17,143 nucleotides of DNA from an uncultured Sutterella sp. (GCA_934255515.1 CAKQON010000033.1:1-17143), one strand, 5' to 3'. Counted from the first letter of the stretch, positions 1 through 9,940 are shown. Notes: generated by a model not told the origin, from the letters alone. A program made the numbers and translations.

Positions 1-292
1 CTGGCAGCGCCGTTTTGAAATCCTGATGGAATAGCCCCTGACGGAGCGTCCCCGACTCGTTGTCAACTCGGGGGTAACGGAAAATCTCGGCTTGGTTGGG
101 GTATAACTCCCCAACCAGGGGTCAAGCCAGCCTCATCAAGGGCTTGAGAGCGGCTTCAGGAGAATCGTAGAGTCCTCCCAATCCCAGAGCCTCCCTAAGG
201 AACATCCTTAATCACTTGAACATTGGAGCCTTCCGGGAGGCCCTTAACGCCGGAACGATCGAAAGCCATGATGGTCTGAACTGAGAATTTTC

Positions 293-313
293 TCGGGTAT
301 AAATTATACCCGA
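293..313. repeat. Perfect 21-bp palindrome (10-1-10)
   Basis: TCGGGTATAA at 293-302 is the exact reverse complement of 304-313, with one central A. It follows by 8 bp the stop codon of the short plus-strand frame at 171-284. It could be an operator, a transposon end or the stem of a terminator. No T-tract follows it, so an intrinsic terminator is the weakest of the three options. Confidence 0.55.
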
Positions 314-315
314 CA

Positions 316-374
316 CAGAAAGAAAAAGCAAGTGGATTTCAATGAAATCTTTATAGAATTTCAACCACTTGCTT
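316..374 (-). terminator. Probable intrinsic terminator after the left polysaccharide genes
   Basis: Read on the minus strand, a perfect 10-bp stem (arms 365-374 and 326-335, AAGCAAGTGG and its complement) is followed directly by a T-rich tract (TTTTTCTTTC). The 29-nt loop holds a second hairpin, GATTTC-AAT-GAAATC, at 335-349. It lies about 220 nt downstream of the glycosyltransferase ending at 597, so it could end that transcript after it crosses the 81-bp repeat. The loop is longer than usual for an intrinsic terminator. Confidence 0.45.
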
Positions 375-449
375 TCTCTCGACCGTCGTTATACCAAGAC
401 TGAAAGCGAGATTTTCCGGGGTAAGGGGGTGTTGTACCCGCTGCGCGGC

Positions 450-530
450 TTTATGGTGACTAGATGAGATCGATTCTCAATTGAGCCTCGGAGATCGGAG
501 CTCCGAGGCCGGATGAAATATCAAGGCTAA
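450..530 (-). repeat. 81-bp inverted repeat, copy 1
   Basis: The reverse complement of this segment matches 17063-17143 at 79 of 81 positions; the two differences are adjacent (CA here, GC in copy 2, in the orientation of copy 2). Inside it is a strong hairpin, GCCTCGGAG (485-493) with CTCCGAGGC (501-509) and a 7-nt loop, plus a 10-bp palindrome CTCAATTGAG that is broken by the two substitutions in copy 2. Homology stops sharply at 530/531; on the other side it reaches at least 450, where copy 2 meets the window end. It lies 66 bp beyond the stop of the GT32-like gene. Confidence 0.9.
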
Positions 531-596
531 GGATAAGGCATAAAATAAAATATGATAGACCGCCAACCATGAAAAAATGAATTTTCCGTAAAAATA

Positions 597-1559
597 CTAA
601 ATCCTTAAAATATAATTAAAAACATTATTTTGATCTTTACAGATACGATCATCTAGTTTATACGTTAATTTATGTATCGTCGTATCACATAACAATTTAT
701 TAATCTTATTGGCATCAACTTTATTTTGTAACATAAACTGTAATTGGTGAGGATATAAATCATTGCACATAATATACATTAAGTTATTCAATATTCCACT
801 TCGATTTTTAATTAAATCATATAATATTTGAGCTAGAAAATAATTTGTGTATTCACTTTCTTCCTCCCAATATCTACTAAGCACTTTCCACATTAACCCA
901 AATAATGGATCTTCCTTGGGTGCCTTTATTACACTACTTAACCAATTAACCCTAACATTACGCCCCCACCTAAAGTAATTACTCCTTGACATATATAATA
1001 TTTTTTCTCTTATTGAGCTATTTTTATCACGTTCAAATAATACCATATTATTACTTAAAAGTACTTTTGGAATTCCAGATAAAAATATCGAAGCATCCAA
1101 CCAGATACCGCCGTATTGATACAGTAGTCCGCATCTCGCCAAATCGGAAAATGCAGTATATGTAAATCCTTTCTTTGAACCAATATTTTCTAATAAGGAT
1201 TCAACACCTAAATAATTGCAAATGGAATCATTATCTAATCTAATAATTTTAAACCCACATGGCTCTAAAAATTTATCAACCGACTCAAAGCATTTTTTTA
1301 TTATTACTGGTTCCGTCCCCTTACCTTGGCCCCAATATTGCCATATGATTTTTGGAAAATCGTTACTATATCGAATAGTGAAATTTCCAAGTTCCCGATT
1401 TAATTTCTGTAAGAGAACTCCTTGCAATGCCTCTTCATCATTTTCTCTTTTTCGATCTAAGATTAGCGCATCTAAAATATTTCTGATTGCGCGCCTTCCA
1501 GATTTTGTCCCACCGAAACAGGAAAAACCATTTATAAATATTTTTCTAAGACTAGTCAT
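597..1559 (-). CDS. Capsular polysaccharide synthesis glycosyltransferase, GT32/Caps_synth-like
   Basis: A 320-residue protein with the hallmarks of the capsular polysaccharide synthesis (GT32-related) family: PKIIWQYWGQG at residues 69-79, then FSDLARCGLLYQYGG at 137-151, running into the DxD-type metal and nucleotide-sugar site IWLDAS at 152-157. Family members transfer a sugar from an activated donor during capsule or LPS assembly on the cytoplasmic side; donor and acceptor cannot be read here. There is no signal peptide. The gene starts 6 nt after the GT2 gene, with no clear Shine-Dalgarno sequence, so translation may be coupled. Base composition is far lower in GC than the core genes upstream, which suggests transfer. 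The frame continues open for 39 codons after the TAG stop into the 81-bp repeat. Confidence 0.85.
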   Translation of the reverse strand: MTSLRKIFINGFSCFGGTKSGRRAIRNILDALILDRKRENDEEALQGVLLQKLNRELGNFTIRYSNDFPKIIWQYWGQGKGTEPVIIKKCFESVDKFLEPCGFKIIRLDNDSICNYLGVESLLENIGSKKGFTYTAFSDLARCGLLYQYGGIWLDASIFLSGIPKVLLSNNMVLFERDKNSSIREKILYMSRSNYFRWGRNVRVNWLSSVIKAPKEDPLFGLMWKVLSRYWEEESEYTNYFLAQILYDLIKNRSGILNNLMYIMCNDLYPHQLQFMLQNKVDANKINKLLCDTTIHKLTYKLDDRICKDQNNVFNYILRI

Positions 1560-1565
1560 AAATTA

Positions 1566-2495
1566 CTATAAAGTATAAAATAATTTATTCATCAAGTAAG
1601 TTACTCTCCATTTTAAGCATTCAAAAATTTTCCAATTCATAGGGTAGCTATTAGTTCTAATTAAATCAGATACCAATTTAGATGCATTTATATTTAAAAG
1701 TTTTCTATCAACGTCAGGGTACAGATTTAATATACAAGATACGATACTTTTATATAACTCTTGTGCCTTGGTATTTGTTACATTTAAATTTATATCAACC
1801 CCATGTTGTTTAAAGAAAAGTTCTTGTGCTCTATTTGATGATGCAACTTGAATTTGTCTATATTCTTTCCTCTCAACGCCTCGTCTGTACCTTAAGCAAA
1901 CAGAATCTATATTCCTAAAGATAAAATTTTTGGCCTTTAGTAACTCTAACCATAAAGCATAATCTTCCGCATTCTTTACATTCGGATATCCACCAACTGA
2001 CAATACGTCTTTTCTATTTAATATTACCGTAGGATGGCATATACAACAATAAAAAGGCAGACTAGCTGCAATAGTTTCCATGGTTAGTGGTAATTTTTTC
2101 TTTAGCACTGATTGCCCATCCTCAAGATATACTGCCTTCGTTCCTAGAACTGAAACTTTCTCAGATTGTTCCAGAAAAGCCATTTGAACGCATAACCTAT
2201 GAGGAAACGCCCAATCGTCAGCATCCATTCGGGCAATCCACTCTGTATTACATGCTTCCAGTCCTCGATTGAGCGAATAAACCAATCCTTTATTCCCATC
2301 ATTATTTAATATTTTAATCCTGCCATCCCTTGATGGTAAAGACATCAAAAACTCAGTCATTTCATGATTAGATCCGTCATTAATAATCAAAAAATGAAAA
2401 TTATAGAAACTTTGATTTAGTATAGAGGAAACTGCCCCCTCTACCCAATCCAAACTGCCATTATAAACAGGCATCAATACTGTTAATTTTTTCAT
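1566..2495 (-). CDS. Glycosyltransferase family 2 (GT-A fold)
   Basis: A 309-residue GT2 enzyme. The N-terminus LTVLMPVYNGS is the classic first strand of the GT-A fold; NDGS lies at residues 39-42; the metal-binding DxD motif is MDADDW at 90-95; and the acceptor-side motif AEDYALWLEL at 176-185 supplies the likely catalytic acid region. After about residue 210 the protein shows no family motif I recognise. It probably adds one sugar to a capsule, O-antigen or LPS-core intermediate in the cytoplasm; linkage and sugar cannot be predicted. The start is 3 nt downstream of the dnaE stop with no visible ribosome binding site, implying coupling or transcription with dnaE. It is AT-rich like the following gene and unlike the GC-rich part of dnaE. 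Confidence 0.88.
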   Translation of the reverse strand: MKKLTVLMPVYNGSLDWVEGAVSSILNQSFYNFHFLIINDGSNHEMTEFLMSLPSRDGRIKILNNDGNKGLVYSLNRGLEACNTEWIARMDADDWAFPHRLCVQMAFLEQSEKVSVLGTKAVYLEDGQSVLKKKLPLTMETIAASLPFYCCICHPTVILNRKDVLSVGGYPNVKNAEDYALWLELLKAKNFIFRNIDSVCLRYRRGVERKEYRQIQVASSNRAQELFFKQHGVDINLNVTNTKAQELYKSIVSCILNLYPDVDRKLLNINASKLVSDLIRTNSYPMNWKIFECLKWRVTYLMNKLFYTL

Positions 2496-2498
2496 AAT

Positions 2499-5400
2499 TT
2501 ATTTTATAACATCAATATTAATAAACTCTGTTAATTTGACCAGTGCTGAAATATTATATGAAAAACTTCCCAACTCAATAACACCCATTAATTTATTTTT
2601 TTTATTTTTATGGAATAGACAAACCTTAGGAGCATCTACAGAACTGGAGTTATTGCTAACTATATTTTTCAATTTTTCTAGATATCGCTTGTCATAGCAT
2701 GACTTTATCATAATACGCGAAACGTTCGTACTAAAGTATCCTGCTAAATCATCAATATCTTCAACAACTATAGATAATTGTTTTGTATAGTCATCAAATT
2801 TTACTTTCCCCACTACCTCTAAGAAATTACCATTCTCAATTTTGTTTTTATATTTTTCCCAAACTGTAGTGTAAATCAGTAATTCAATGGCAGTTGAACC
2901 ATCATCTAATTTAACAATGCCAAATGCCCCTTTCTTCCCCACTACCTGCCTCACATCTCCGACAAGACCAGTTGCATGAATCGTTTCTCTCCCAGGCACT
3001 AGATCAAGCAATCTTTTAAGACCTAATTCATTTCGGAACAAATTTCTGTACTGTTCATAAGGATGACCACTAACCCAAAATCCATAAACGTTTTTTTCCC
3101 ATTCAAGGTCTTTAGACTCTAATATTGGATCTTCTTTCATAAGCGGCGTGGCCACTTCCTCTCCAAAAAGCGCATCCTGACCTAAATGGTCCTGAAGCCC
3201 TCTCGAGTACTGAATAGCGTCACTTACGTTGGCGAGCAGAACATTTCTTCTGCGATCGATGGAATCAAAGGCACCAGCCTTGATCAGGCTCTCAAAAATC
3301 TTCTGATTAATCTCCGGTACACGCTTAGCAAAGTTAAAGATATCCGTGTACGGACCTTCCTCCTTGCGGCTTCGAATAATGCTTTCAACCACCGATCGGT
3401 TGATGCCTTTAATAGCGCCAAGGCCAAAGCGAATCTGAGCTTCGTTAGGAACCGAGAAGAACCAGTCGCTCTGGTTGATATCAGCAATCAGGAAAGTAAT
3501 GCCGTTATTTTTTGCGTCGGTGACAAGCGCGTTCATCTTGTCGCCGTCATCCATCACCATGCAGAGGTTGGCTGCGTAGAAGGATGAGGTGTGGTGCACC
3601 TTCAGATAAGCGGTCTGATAGGCAACATACGAGTAGGCAGCGGCGTGGGATTTGTTGAAGCCGTATCCCGCGAATTTCTCCATCAAGTCGAAGATTTCAG
3701 TCGCAACCGATTCCTTGACGTTGCGTTCAGCAGCGCCCTTAACGAAGACGGCGCGCTGACGCTTCATTTCCTCGACGTTCTTTTTACCCATGGCACGGCG
3801 CAGAAGGTCTGCGCCGCCAAGCGAGTAGCCGCCCACCACCTGAGCGACTCGCATCACCTGTTCCTGATAAACCATGATGCCGTAGGTTTCCTTGAGCACC
3901 GGCTCCATGCGCTGGTCAAGGTATTCCACTTTCTCTCGGCCGAACTTTCGATCGATAAAGGACGGAATCAGATCCATCGGGCCCGGTCGATAGAGCGCGT
4001 TTAAGGCCACCAGGTCTTCAAGGCGATCAGGCTTGGCCTGCTTAAGGAGCGTGCGCATGCCTTCCGATTCAAACTGGAATACGGCAGCGGTATTGCCTTG
4101 TTGGAAGAGCTCATAGGTTTCAACGTCGTCTACCGGAATGCGTTCCAGTTCGAAATGCTGTTCCGGATAGAGCTTGTCGATGAACTCAACTGCTTTTGCC
4201 AGGATGGAAAGCGTGGTGAGGCCCAGGAAGTCGAATTTCACGAGGCCGACATTTTCCACGTCCTTCTTATCGAACTGGCTGATCGTATTTTCAGGGCGCC
4301 CGTCAGAGTTGTAGAGCGGGCAGAAATCCGTGAGTTTTCCCGGTGCAATCAGCACGCCGCCGGCATGCATGCCCAGGTTTCGCGTGAGGCCTTCAAGGGG
4401 CTTCGCGATTCGGATGATTTCCTTATATTCGTCGTCGTTTTCGATCGCGTCCTTGAATTCCGGTACTTCGGCAATTGCTTCGTCAAGCGTGATGTTCCTG
4501 CCGGGCTGCATCGGAATCAACTTCGAGAGCGCGTCCGTTTTCATGTAGGGGACGTCCAGTGCGCGGCCGACGTCGCGCACCACTGCCTTGGCGCCCAGAG
4601 TACCGAACGTTGCGATCTGGCTCACTGCATCTGCGCCGTACGCGCGCTTCACATACTCAATCGTGCGGTCGCGGTTGTACTGGCAGAAGTCCACGTCAAA
4701 GTCAGGCATGGACACGCGTTCCGGATTAAGGAAGCGTTCAAAAAGGAGGTCGAAATGAAGCGGATCCAGGTCCGTAATGCCAAGGGAATATGCAACAAGC
4801 GATCCTGCGCCTGAGCCTCGCCCCGGCCCCACCGGAACGCCGTTTCGCTTCGACCAGTTGATGAAGTCCTGAACGATAAGGAAGTACCCCGGGAACTTCA
4901 TGCCCTTGATGATGCCGAGTTCGTATTCGAGGCGCTTGTCGTAGGCCGGGCGCTTCTCTTCCAGAACCTTTGGATCCGGATAAAGGAACTCCAGGCGCTT
5001 CTGAAGGCCTTCCTTTGAGAGCTTGTCGATGTAATCGTCAAGCGACATGCCGTCGGGCGTGGGAAAAAGCGGGAGCTGCGGCTTGGAGAGGACGCCGTCC
5101 AGATTGCAGCGCTTTGCGATTTCAACGGAGTTGACGAGTGCAGCCGGAATGTCCTTAAAGAGCTCGCACATCTCGTCTTCGCTCTTAAAGTACTGCTCTT
5201 CCGTGAAGTTTCTGCTTCTTCGCGGGTCCTGGAGCGTATAGCCCTCCGCAATGGAGCAGCGCACCTCGTGCGCTTCAAAATCTTCCTTGTTGAGGAACTG
5301 AATCGGATGAGTCGCGACAACGGGGATGCGGTGTTCGGCGGCAAAGTTTGCGAGACGCGCAGTTGCGAGCTCGTCGGACGGCCTTCCGGCACGCTGGAGT

Positions 5401-5909
5401 TCGACATAGAAGCAGTCCGGGAACCATGCCTTATAGCGTTCGAGCGCTTCTTCTGCGAGGGCCCAGCGCTTCGAGAGAAGGAGCTGACCGAGTTCGCCCT
5501 GCGAGGCGCCGGAGAGGCAAATCAGGCCCTTGCCGCCGCCGTTATCAAACCAGGCGGGGTCAATCAGTCCGCGGGCAGCGTCGTTCTTGGTGAGGAACGC
5601 TTTCGTGAGAAGCACGCAGAGGGAATGGTAGCCCTCATGATTCATAGAGTAGACGCCGAGCCGGTAAGGCTTCTTCAGGTCCTTCGGATTCATGACCCTC
5701 AGGTCGCATCCGAGAATCGGCTTGATGCCGGCAGCGAGCGCGTGCGTATAAAAGCGCAGCCCCCCGAAAATATTCATCAGATCGCAGATGCCGATTGCCA
5801 CGCCTCCGCTCTTTTCCACTGCATGGATCATGGGATCCACGCGAACGATGCCGTCTGTAATTGAATATTCGGAATGGAACCTGAGGTGGATGAAGCGAGG
5901 ATCGGTCAT
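2499..5909 (-). CDS. dnaE: DNA polymerase III subunit alpha
   Basis: Full-length replicative polymerase (1136 residues from the ATG at 5909; E. coli has 1160). The order is PHP domain (HLRFHSEYSITDG near the N-terminus), polymerase core with GPGRGSGAGSL, the catalytic acidic motif PDFDVDF (Asp405 and Asp407) and VKFDFLGL, then the helix-hairpin region, an OB fold (TGLVGDV...) and a tau-binding-type tail. The ATG at 5909 (MTDPRF) matches the start of known alpha subunits. A GTG 36 nt upstream lies inside a terminator T-tract and is rejected. The last ~620 bp (2499-3120) are only about 33% GC against 50-58% upstream, although the protein architecture continues uninterrupted to the normal end. 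Two AT-rich glycosyltransferase genes follow without a gap. Confidence 0.97.
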   Translation of the reverse strand: MTDPRFIHLRFHSEYSITDGIVRVDPMIHAVEKSGGVAIGICDLMNIFGGLRFYTHALAAGIKPILGCDLRVMNPKDLKKPYRLGVYSMNHEGYHSLCVLLTKAFLTKNDAARGLIDPAWFDNGGGKGLICLSGASQGELGQLLLSKRWALAEEALERYKAWFPDCFYVELQRAGRPSDELATARLANFAAEHRIPVVATHPIQFLNKEDFEAHEVRCSIAEGYTLQDPRRSRNFTEEQYFKSEDEMCELFKDIPAALVNSVEIAKRCNLDGVLSKPQLPLFPTPDGMSLDDYIDKLSKEGLQKRLEFLYPDPKVLEEKRPAYDKRLEYELGIIKGMKFPGYFLIVQDFINWSKRNGVPVGPGRGSGAGSLVAYSLGITDLDPLHFDLLFERFLNPERVSMPDFDVDFCQYNRDRTIEYVKRAYGADAVSQIATFGTLGAKAVVRDVGRALDVPYMKTDALSKLIPMQPGRNITLDEAIAEVPEFKDAIENDDEYKEIIRIAKPLEGLTRNLGMHAGGVLIAPGKLTDFCPLYNSDGRPENTISQFDKKDVENVGLVKFDFLGLTTLSILAKAVEFIDKLYPEQHFELERIPVDDVETYELFQQGNTAAVFQFESEGMRTLLKQAKPDRLEDLVALNALYRPGPMDLIPSFIDRKFGREKVEYLDQRMEPVLKETYGIMVYQEQVMRVAQVVGGYSLGGADLLRRAMGKKNVEEMKRQRAVFVKGAAERNVKESVATEIFDLMEKFAGYGFNKSHAAAYSYVAYQTAYLKVHHTSSFYAANLCMVMDDGDKMNALVTDAKNNGITFLIADINQSDWFFSVPNEAQIRFGLGAIKGINRSVVESIIRSRKEEGPYTDIFNFAKRVPEINQKIFESLIKAGAFDSIDRRRNVLLANVSDAIQYSRGLQDHLGQDALFGEEVATPLMKEDPILESKDLEWEKNVYGFWVSGHPYEQYRNLFRNELGLKRLLDLVPGRETIHATGLVGDVRQVVGKKGAFGIVKLDDGSTAIELLIYTTVWEKYKNKIENGNFLEVVGKVKFDDYTKQLSIVVEDIDDLAGYFSTNVSRIMIKSCYDKRYLEKLKNIVSNNSSSVDAPKVCLFHKNKKNKLMGVIELGSFSYNISALVKLTEFINIDVIK

Positions 5910-5933
5910 GAGGATGCTTGAAATTACGGATGC

Positions 5934-5970
5934 AAAAAACGGCACTAGGGTTCAGAACCCAAAGCGCCGT
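5934..5970 (-). terminator. Strong intrinsic terminator between apbE and dnaE
   Basis: On the minus strand ACGGCGCT-TT-GGGTTC pairs across a single-base loop with GAACCC-T-AGTGCCGT (one G-T pair and a small internal loop) and is followed by six T's. A second perfect hairpin, GCGCCG-GTAT-CGGCGC, lies just upstream at 5976-5991. It should end transcription from apbE. The T-tract finishes only 24 nt before the dnaE ATG, leaving no room for an ordinary promoter in between. Confidence 0.85.
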
Positions 5971-6010
5971 CATGTGCGCCGGTATCGGCGCCTCGCGTGC
6001 AGGATAGGAA

Positions 6011-7141
6011 TCAGCTTCCTTTCTGCTCGACAAAGTGCATTCTGAGGTTCGAATCGTATGGCTGAATTTTATTGCGCAGAGCCTCAGAAACGAGCGCATC
6101 CTCAAGATTCTCTTTGAGGAGCACCGCATGCACTTCCGGGTGGCCCCTGAGGAAGGCTTCCGCCTTATCCCAACCCATTGCAAAGAGCGCCGTGCAGAGG
6201 GCATCAGCGCGGGCTCCGTGGCTGTCCACAATCGTGACTGAAGCGATGTCCGTCGTCACCGGGCGACCCGTTACCGGACTCAGAATATGGCCGTAACGAC
6301 GGCCGTTCTTTTCGAAATTGCGTTCATAAGCGCCGGAGGTAATGACGCTCTCGTTCGCAGCGGAAATGACGGCGAAATAGCTGCCACGCTCCTTGTCCGG
6401 GCTCTGAAGCCCGATGCGCCAGGGTTGACCGGGGAATTTTTCACCAATGGCGACGACATTCCCGCCGAGATCGAGGAGTCCATGGGTGGCACCCGCCTCC
6501 ACAAGCTTTTCAGCAAGCTTCTGGCCGATGTAGCCCTTGGCAATGGCGCCCATATCGACGTTCTGGCCCTTGCCGATCTGCATGAACCATTGCCCGTTTT
6601 CTTCCCAGACGCGGACCTTGCGGTGGTCGACGAGTTCAATAGCCTTTTTGATCGCTTCGTCTGAAGGCACCTCATTTCCGCCGAAACCGATCTTCCAGAG
6701 GTTGACGAGCGGACCGATCATGGGCTCAAAGGCGCTCCCGGTTTCATCGGCAATTTTGAGCGCCATTCTCGACATTTCCGCGATTTCAGGCGTCACCGGC
6801 ACGGCTTCCCCCGCACGGCGGTTGACTTCGTTGAGGGGCGTTTCCTTATGAACGCTCATCATGTCGTCATAGCGCTTTACTTCCGACTCCACGAGTTCGG
6901 CATAGTGCTTCACGGCTTCAGGCGTTTTCCCAAGGAGCTTCGCGCTCACTACCGTTCCCATATGAAGAGTCGTCGTGTCGAGCTCGTATTCCGGGGCCTG
7001 AGCTTCCTGAGATGCAGCGGCAGGCGCCGCGAGAATGCTTTCCGAAGGGAGGGAGAAGCCGATTGCCGCGGCAGCGGTCAGGGAAACGGCGAGCTTTCGA
7101 AGCGCTGTTCCGTGGACAAAGAAAAGAGAATGACGAAACAT
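6011..7141 (-). CDS. apbE: FAD:protein FMN transferase (ApbE)
   Basis: A 376-residue exported ApbE-family enzyme. It attaches FMN, taken from FAD, to a threonine of periplasmic or membrane flavoproteins, using Mg2+. An N-terminal hydrophobic segment (about residues 13-38, ending near ILAAPAAA) looks like a Sec signal; no lipobox cysteine is seen, so it is probably soluble or anchored by an uncleaved helix. Family motifs in order: HMGT (60-63), YDDMMS (91-96), VDMGAIAKGY (195-204), GLLDLGGN (221-228), WRIGLQSP (241-248), SGAYER (269-274), GHILSPVTGRPV (284-295) and ARADALCTALF (310-320) with the metal-site Asp313 and Thr317. The ATG at 7141 is preferred over a TTG 12 nt upstream. Upstream lies a small FMN-binding-domain gene, its likely substrate. 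A 5-bp hairpin (7148-7160) sits beside its ribosome binding site. Confidence 0.94.
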   Translation of the reverse strand: MFRHSLFFVHGTALRKLAVSLTAAAAIGFSLPSESILAAPAAASQEAQAPEYELDTTTLHMGTVVSAKLLGKTPEAVKHYAELVESEVKRYDDMMSVHKETPLNEVNRRAGEAVPVTPEIAEMSRMALKIADETGSAFEPMIGPLVNLWKIGFGGNEVPSDEAIKKAIELVDHRKVRVWEENGQWFMQIGKGQNVDMGAIAKGYIGQKLAEKLVEAGATHGLLDLGGNVVAIGEKFPGQPWRIGLQSPDKERGSYFAVISAANESVITSGAYERNFEKNGRRYGHILSPVTGRPVTTDIASVTIVDSHGARADALCTALFAMGWDKAEAFLRGHPEVHAVLLKENLEDALVSEALRNKIQPYDSNLRMHFVEQKGS

Positions 7142-7180
7142 GGTTTCCCGCAAAGTGCGGCGGTTCTTCCAGAGAGCAAT

Positions 7181-7215
7181 AAAAAAGGGGGATGGCGCTT
7201 TGAGCGGTCCCCCTT
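7181..7215 (-). terminator. Intrinsic terminator between the FMN-binding gene and apbE
   Basis: On the minus strand AAGGGGGA (7208-7215) pairs with TCCCCCTT (7185-7192); the loop contains CGCT-CAA-AGCG, and a run of six T's follows (7181-7186). A further imperfect hairpin lies upstream at about 7224-7244. apbE, starting at 7141, is therefore at most partly cotranscribed with the FMN-binding gene. Confidence 0.85.
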
Positions 7216-7260
7216 ATGACTGATGAGGCGCTTTAAGAGCGTCTCAGCTCAATCCCGAGA

Positions 7261-7590
7261 TTACTGGGCCTTCGAGAGAGCATCCTTAACGGCAGCCTTG
7301 ATGCCCTCGGAGGAGAGCGTGGCGCCGCCGACGGAGTCAACACCTTCAACGCCGTTCTTCTTGACGATTTCCGGGATCATCTGTTCGATCGGAGCAGCGA
7401 TGATCATTTCGGTTTCGCCGTGCTTCACAACCTTGACGTCGGCAATCTTGCCGCCCTTGACATCAACCTGGACGGTGATGACGGACTCACGGCCCTTGCC
7501 TTCACCCGTGTAGGAGCCATCCTTGTAGGTGGCAGCCTGGGCGCCGACGGCGAGAAGAGCAGCAGCAGCGGCAACAATAATCTTCTTCAT
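7261..7590 (-). CDS. Small exported FMN-binding domain protein
   Basis: A 109-residue precursor: signal peptide MKKIIVAAAAALLAVGAQA (1-19), cleaved before ATYKDG, leaving a mature protein of about 90 residues that is essentially one FMN-binding domain. The stretch TYKDGSYTGEGKG at 21-33 and the C-terminal DSVGGATLSS at 85-94 are typical of the family; Thr91 is the expected site of covalent FMN attachment by ApbE. The residue that is usually Ser or Thr before GAT is Gly here. The ATG at 7590 was chosen because it opens directly into the signal peptide and has AAAGG upstream; a longer in-frame form would put 13 residues before the signal. With apbE next door, a role as a periplasmic one-domain flavin electron carrier is likely, but its redox partner is not in this window. 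Confidence 0.9.
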   Translation of the reverse strand: MKKIIVAAAAALLAVGAQAATYKDGSYTGEGKGRESVITVQVDVKGGKIADVKVVKHGETEMIIAAPIEQMIPEIVKKNGVEGVDSVGGATLSSEGIKAAVKDALSKAQ

Positions 7591-7757
7591 GATATGCAGT
7601 ACCTTTAAATGAAATACGCTTTGGGCCATAGGGCGCCGTAAGAAGGGGAAATCATTTGTCCCTTCGCCTGCGCCCGATCGGCAGAAATGAACCTGGGAGG
7701 GTTTTATCCTATCTCCCGGTGGCGGCTCATCATATCACAGGAAATTTTCGGAATTTC

Positions 7758-7789
7758 AGAGAAACCTCTCCCATTGGAGAGACTTCTCT
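7758..7789 (-). terminator. Possible terminator hairpin after glnS
   Basis: AGAGAA (7758-7763) pairs with TTCTCT (7784-7789) and, beyond a symmetric 2x2 internal loop, CTCTCC (7766-7771) pairs with GGAGAG (7776-7781) around a 4-nt loop. It begins 18 nt after the glnS stop. No T-tract follows on the minus strand, so intrinsic termination is uncertain. The remaining ~165 bp to the FMN-binding gene should hold that gene's promoter, but I see no convincing -35/-10 pair. Confidence 0.35.
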
Positions 7790-7807
7790 TGGATTAGGTA
7801 AAACGCC

Positions 7808-9880
<2,073 letters not shown>

Positions 9881-9908
9881 CGCGTTTCTTGAATCCTGGG
9901 AAAGAGAG

Positions 9909-9940
9909 AAAAAACCGACGCCGACCTATGGGCGTCGGTT
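9909..9940 (-). terminator. Intrinsic terminator between the dehydrogenase gene and glnS
   Basis: On the minus strand AACCGACGCC (9931-9940 complement) pairs perfectly over 10 bp with GGCGTCGGTT (9913-9922 complement) around an 8-nt loop and runs into six T's (9909-9914). It ends transcription coming from the dehydrogenase gene and stops 28 nt before the glnS ATG. Confidence 0.9.

Larger units (their letters stand above)
1..449. other. Hairpin-rich stretch without a convincing gene
   Basis: No reading frame longer than about 40 codons with a start codon is visible on either strand. The stretch is dense in inverted repeats: CCCCGA/TCGGGG around 50-74 with GTTG/CAAC inside it; a perfect 8-bp stem GGTTGGGG/CCCCAACC at 94-101 and 109-116; a 21-bp palindrome at 293-313; and a 10-bp stem at 326-335 and 365-374. 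A plus-strand frame open from 171 to a TGA at 282-284 reads like a protein C-terminus (ending IESHDGLN) but has no start and no in-frame upstream partner. It could be a decayed mobile element tail or an operon 3' region; the sequence alone does not decide. Confidence 0.5.

Noticed and set aside
171..284. Short plus-strand frame resembling a protein C-terminus
   Set aside because: There is no start codon, a TAG lies immediately upstream, and no neighbouring frame joins it convincingly; not called as a gene.
5910..5945. GTG at 5945 as the dnaE start
   Set aside because: The extra 12 codons overlap the terminator T-tract and do not resemble other alpha subunits, which begin at MTDPRF-like sequence (ATG at 5909).
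7591..7807. FMN riboswitch upstream of the FMN-binding protein gene
   Set aside because: I looked for the conserved RFN-type blocks and multi-stem layout and did not see them; only one hairpin that belongs to the end of glnS.
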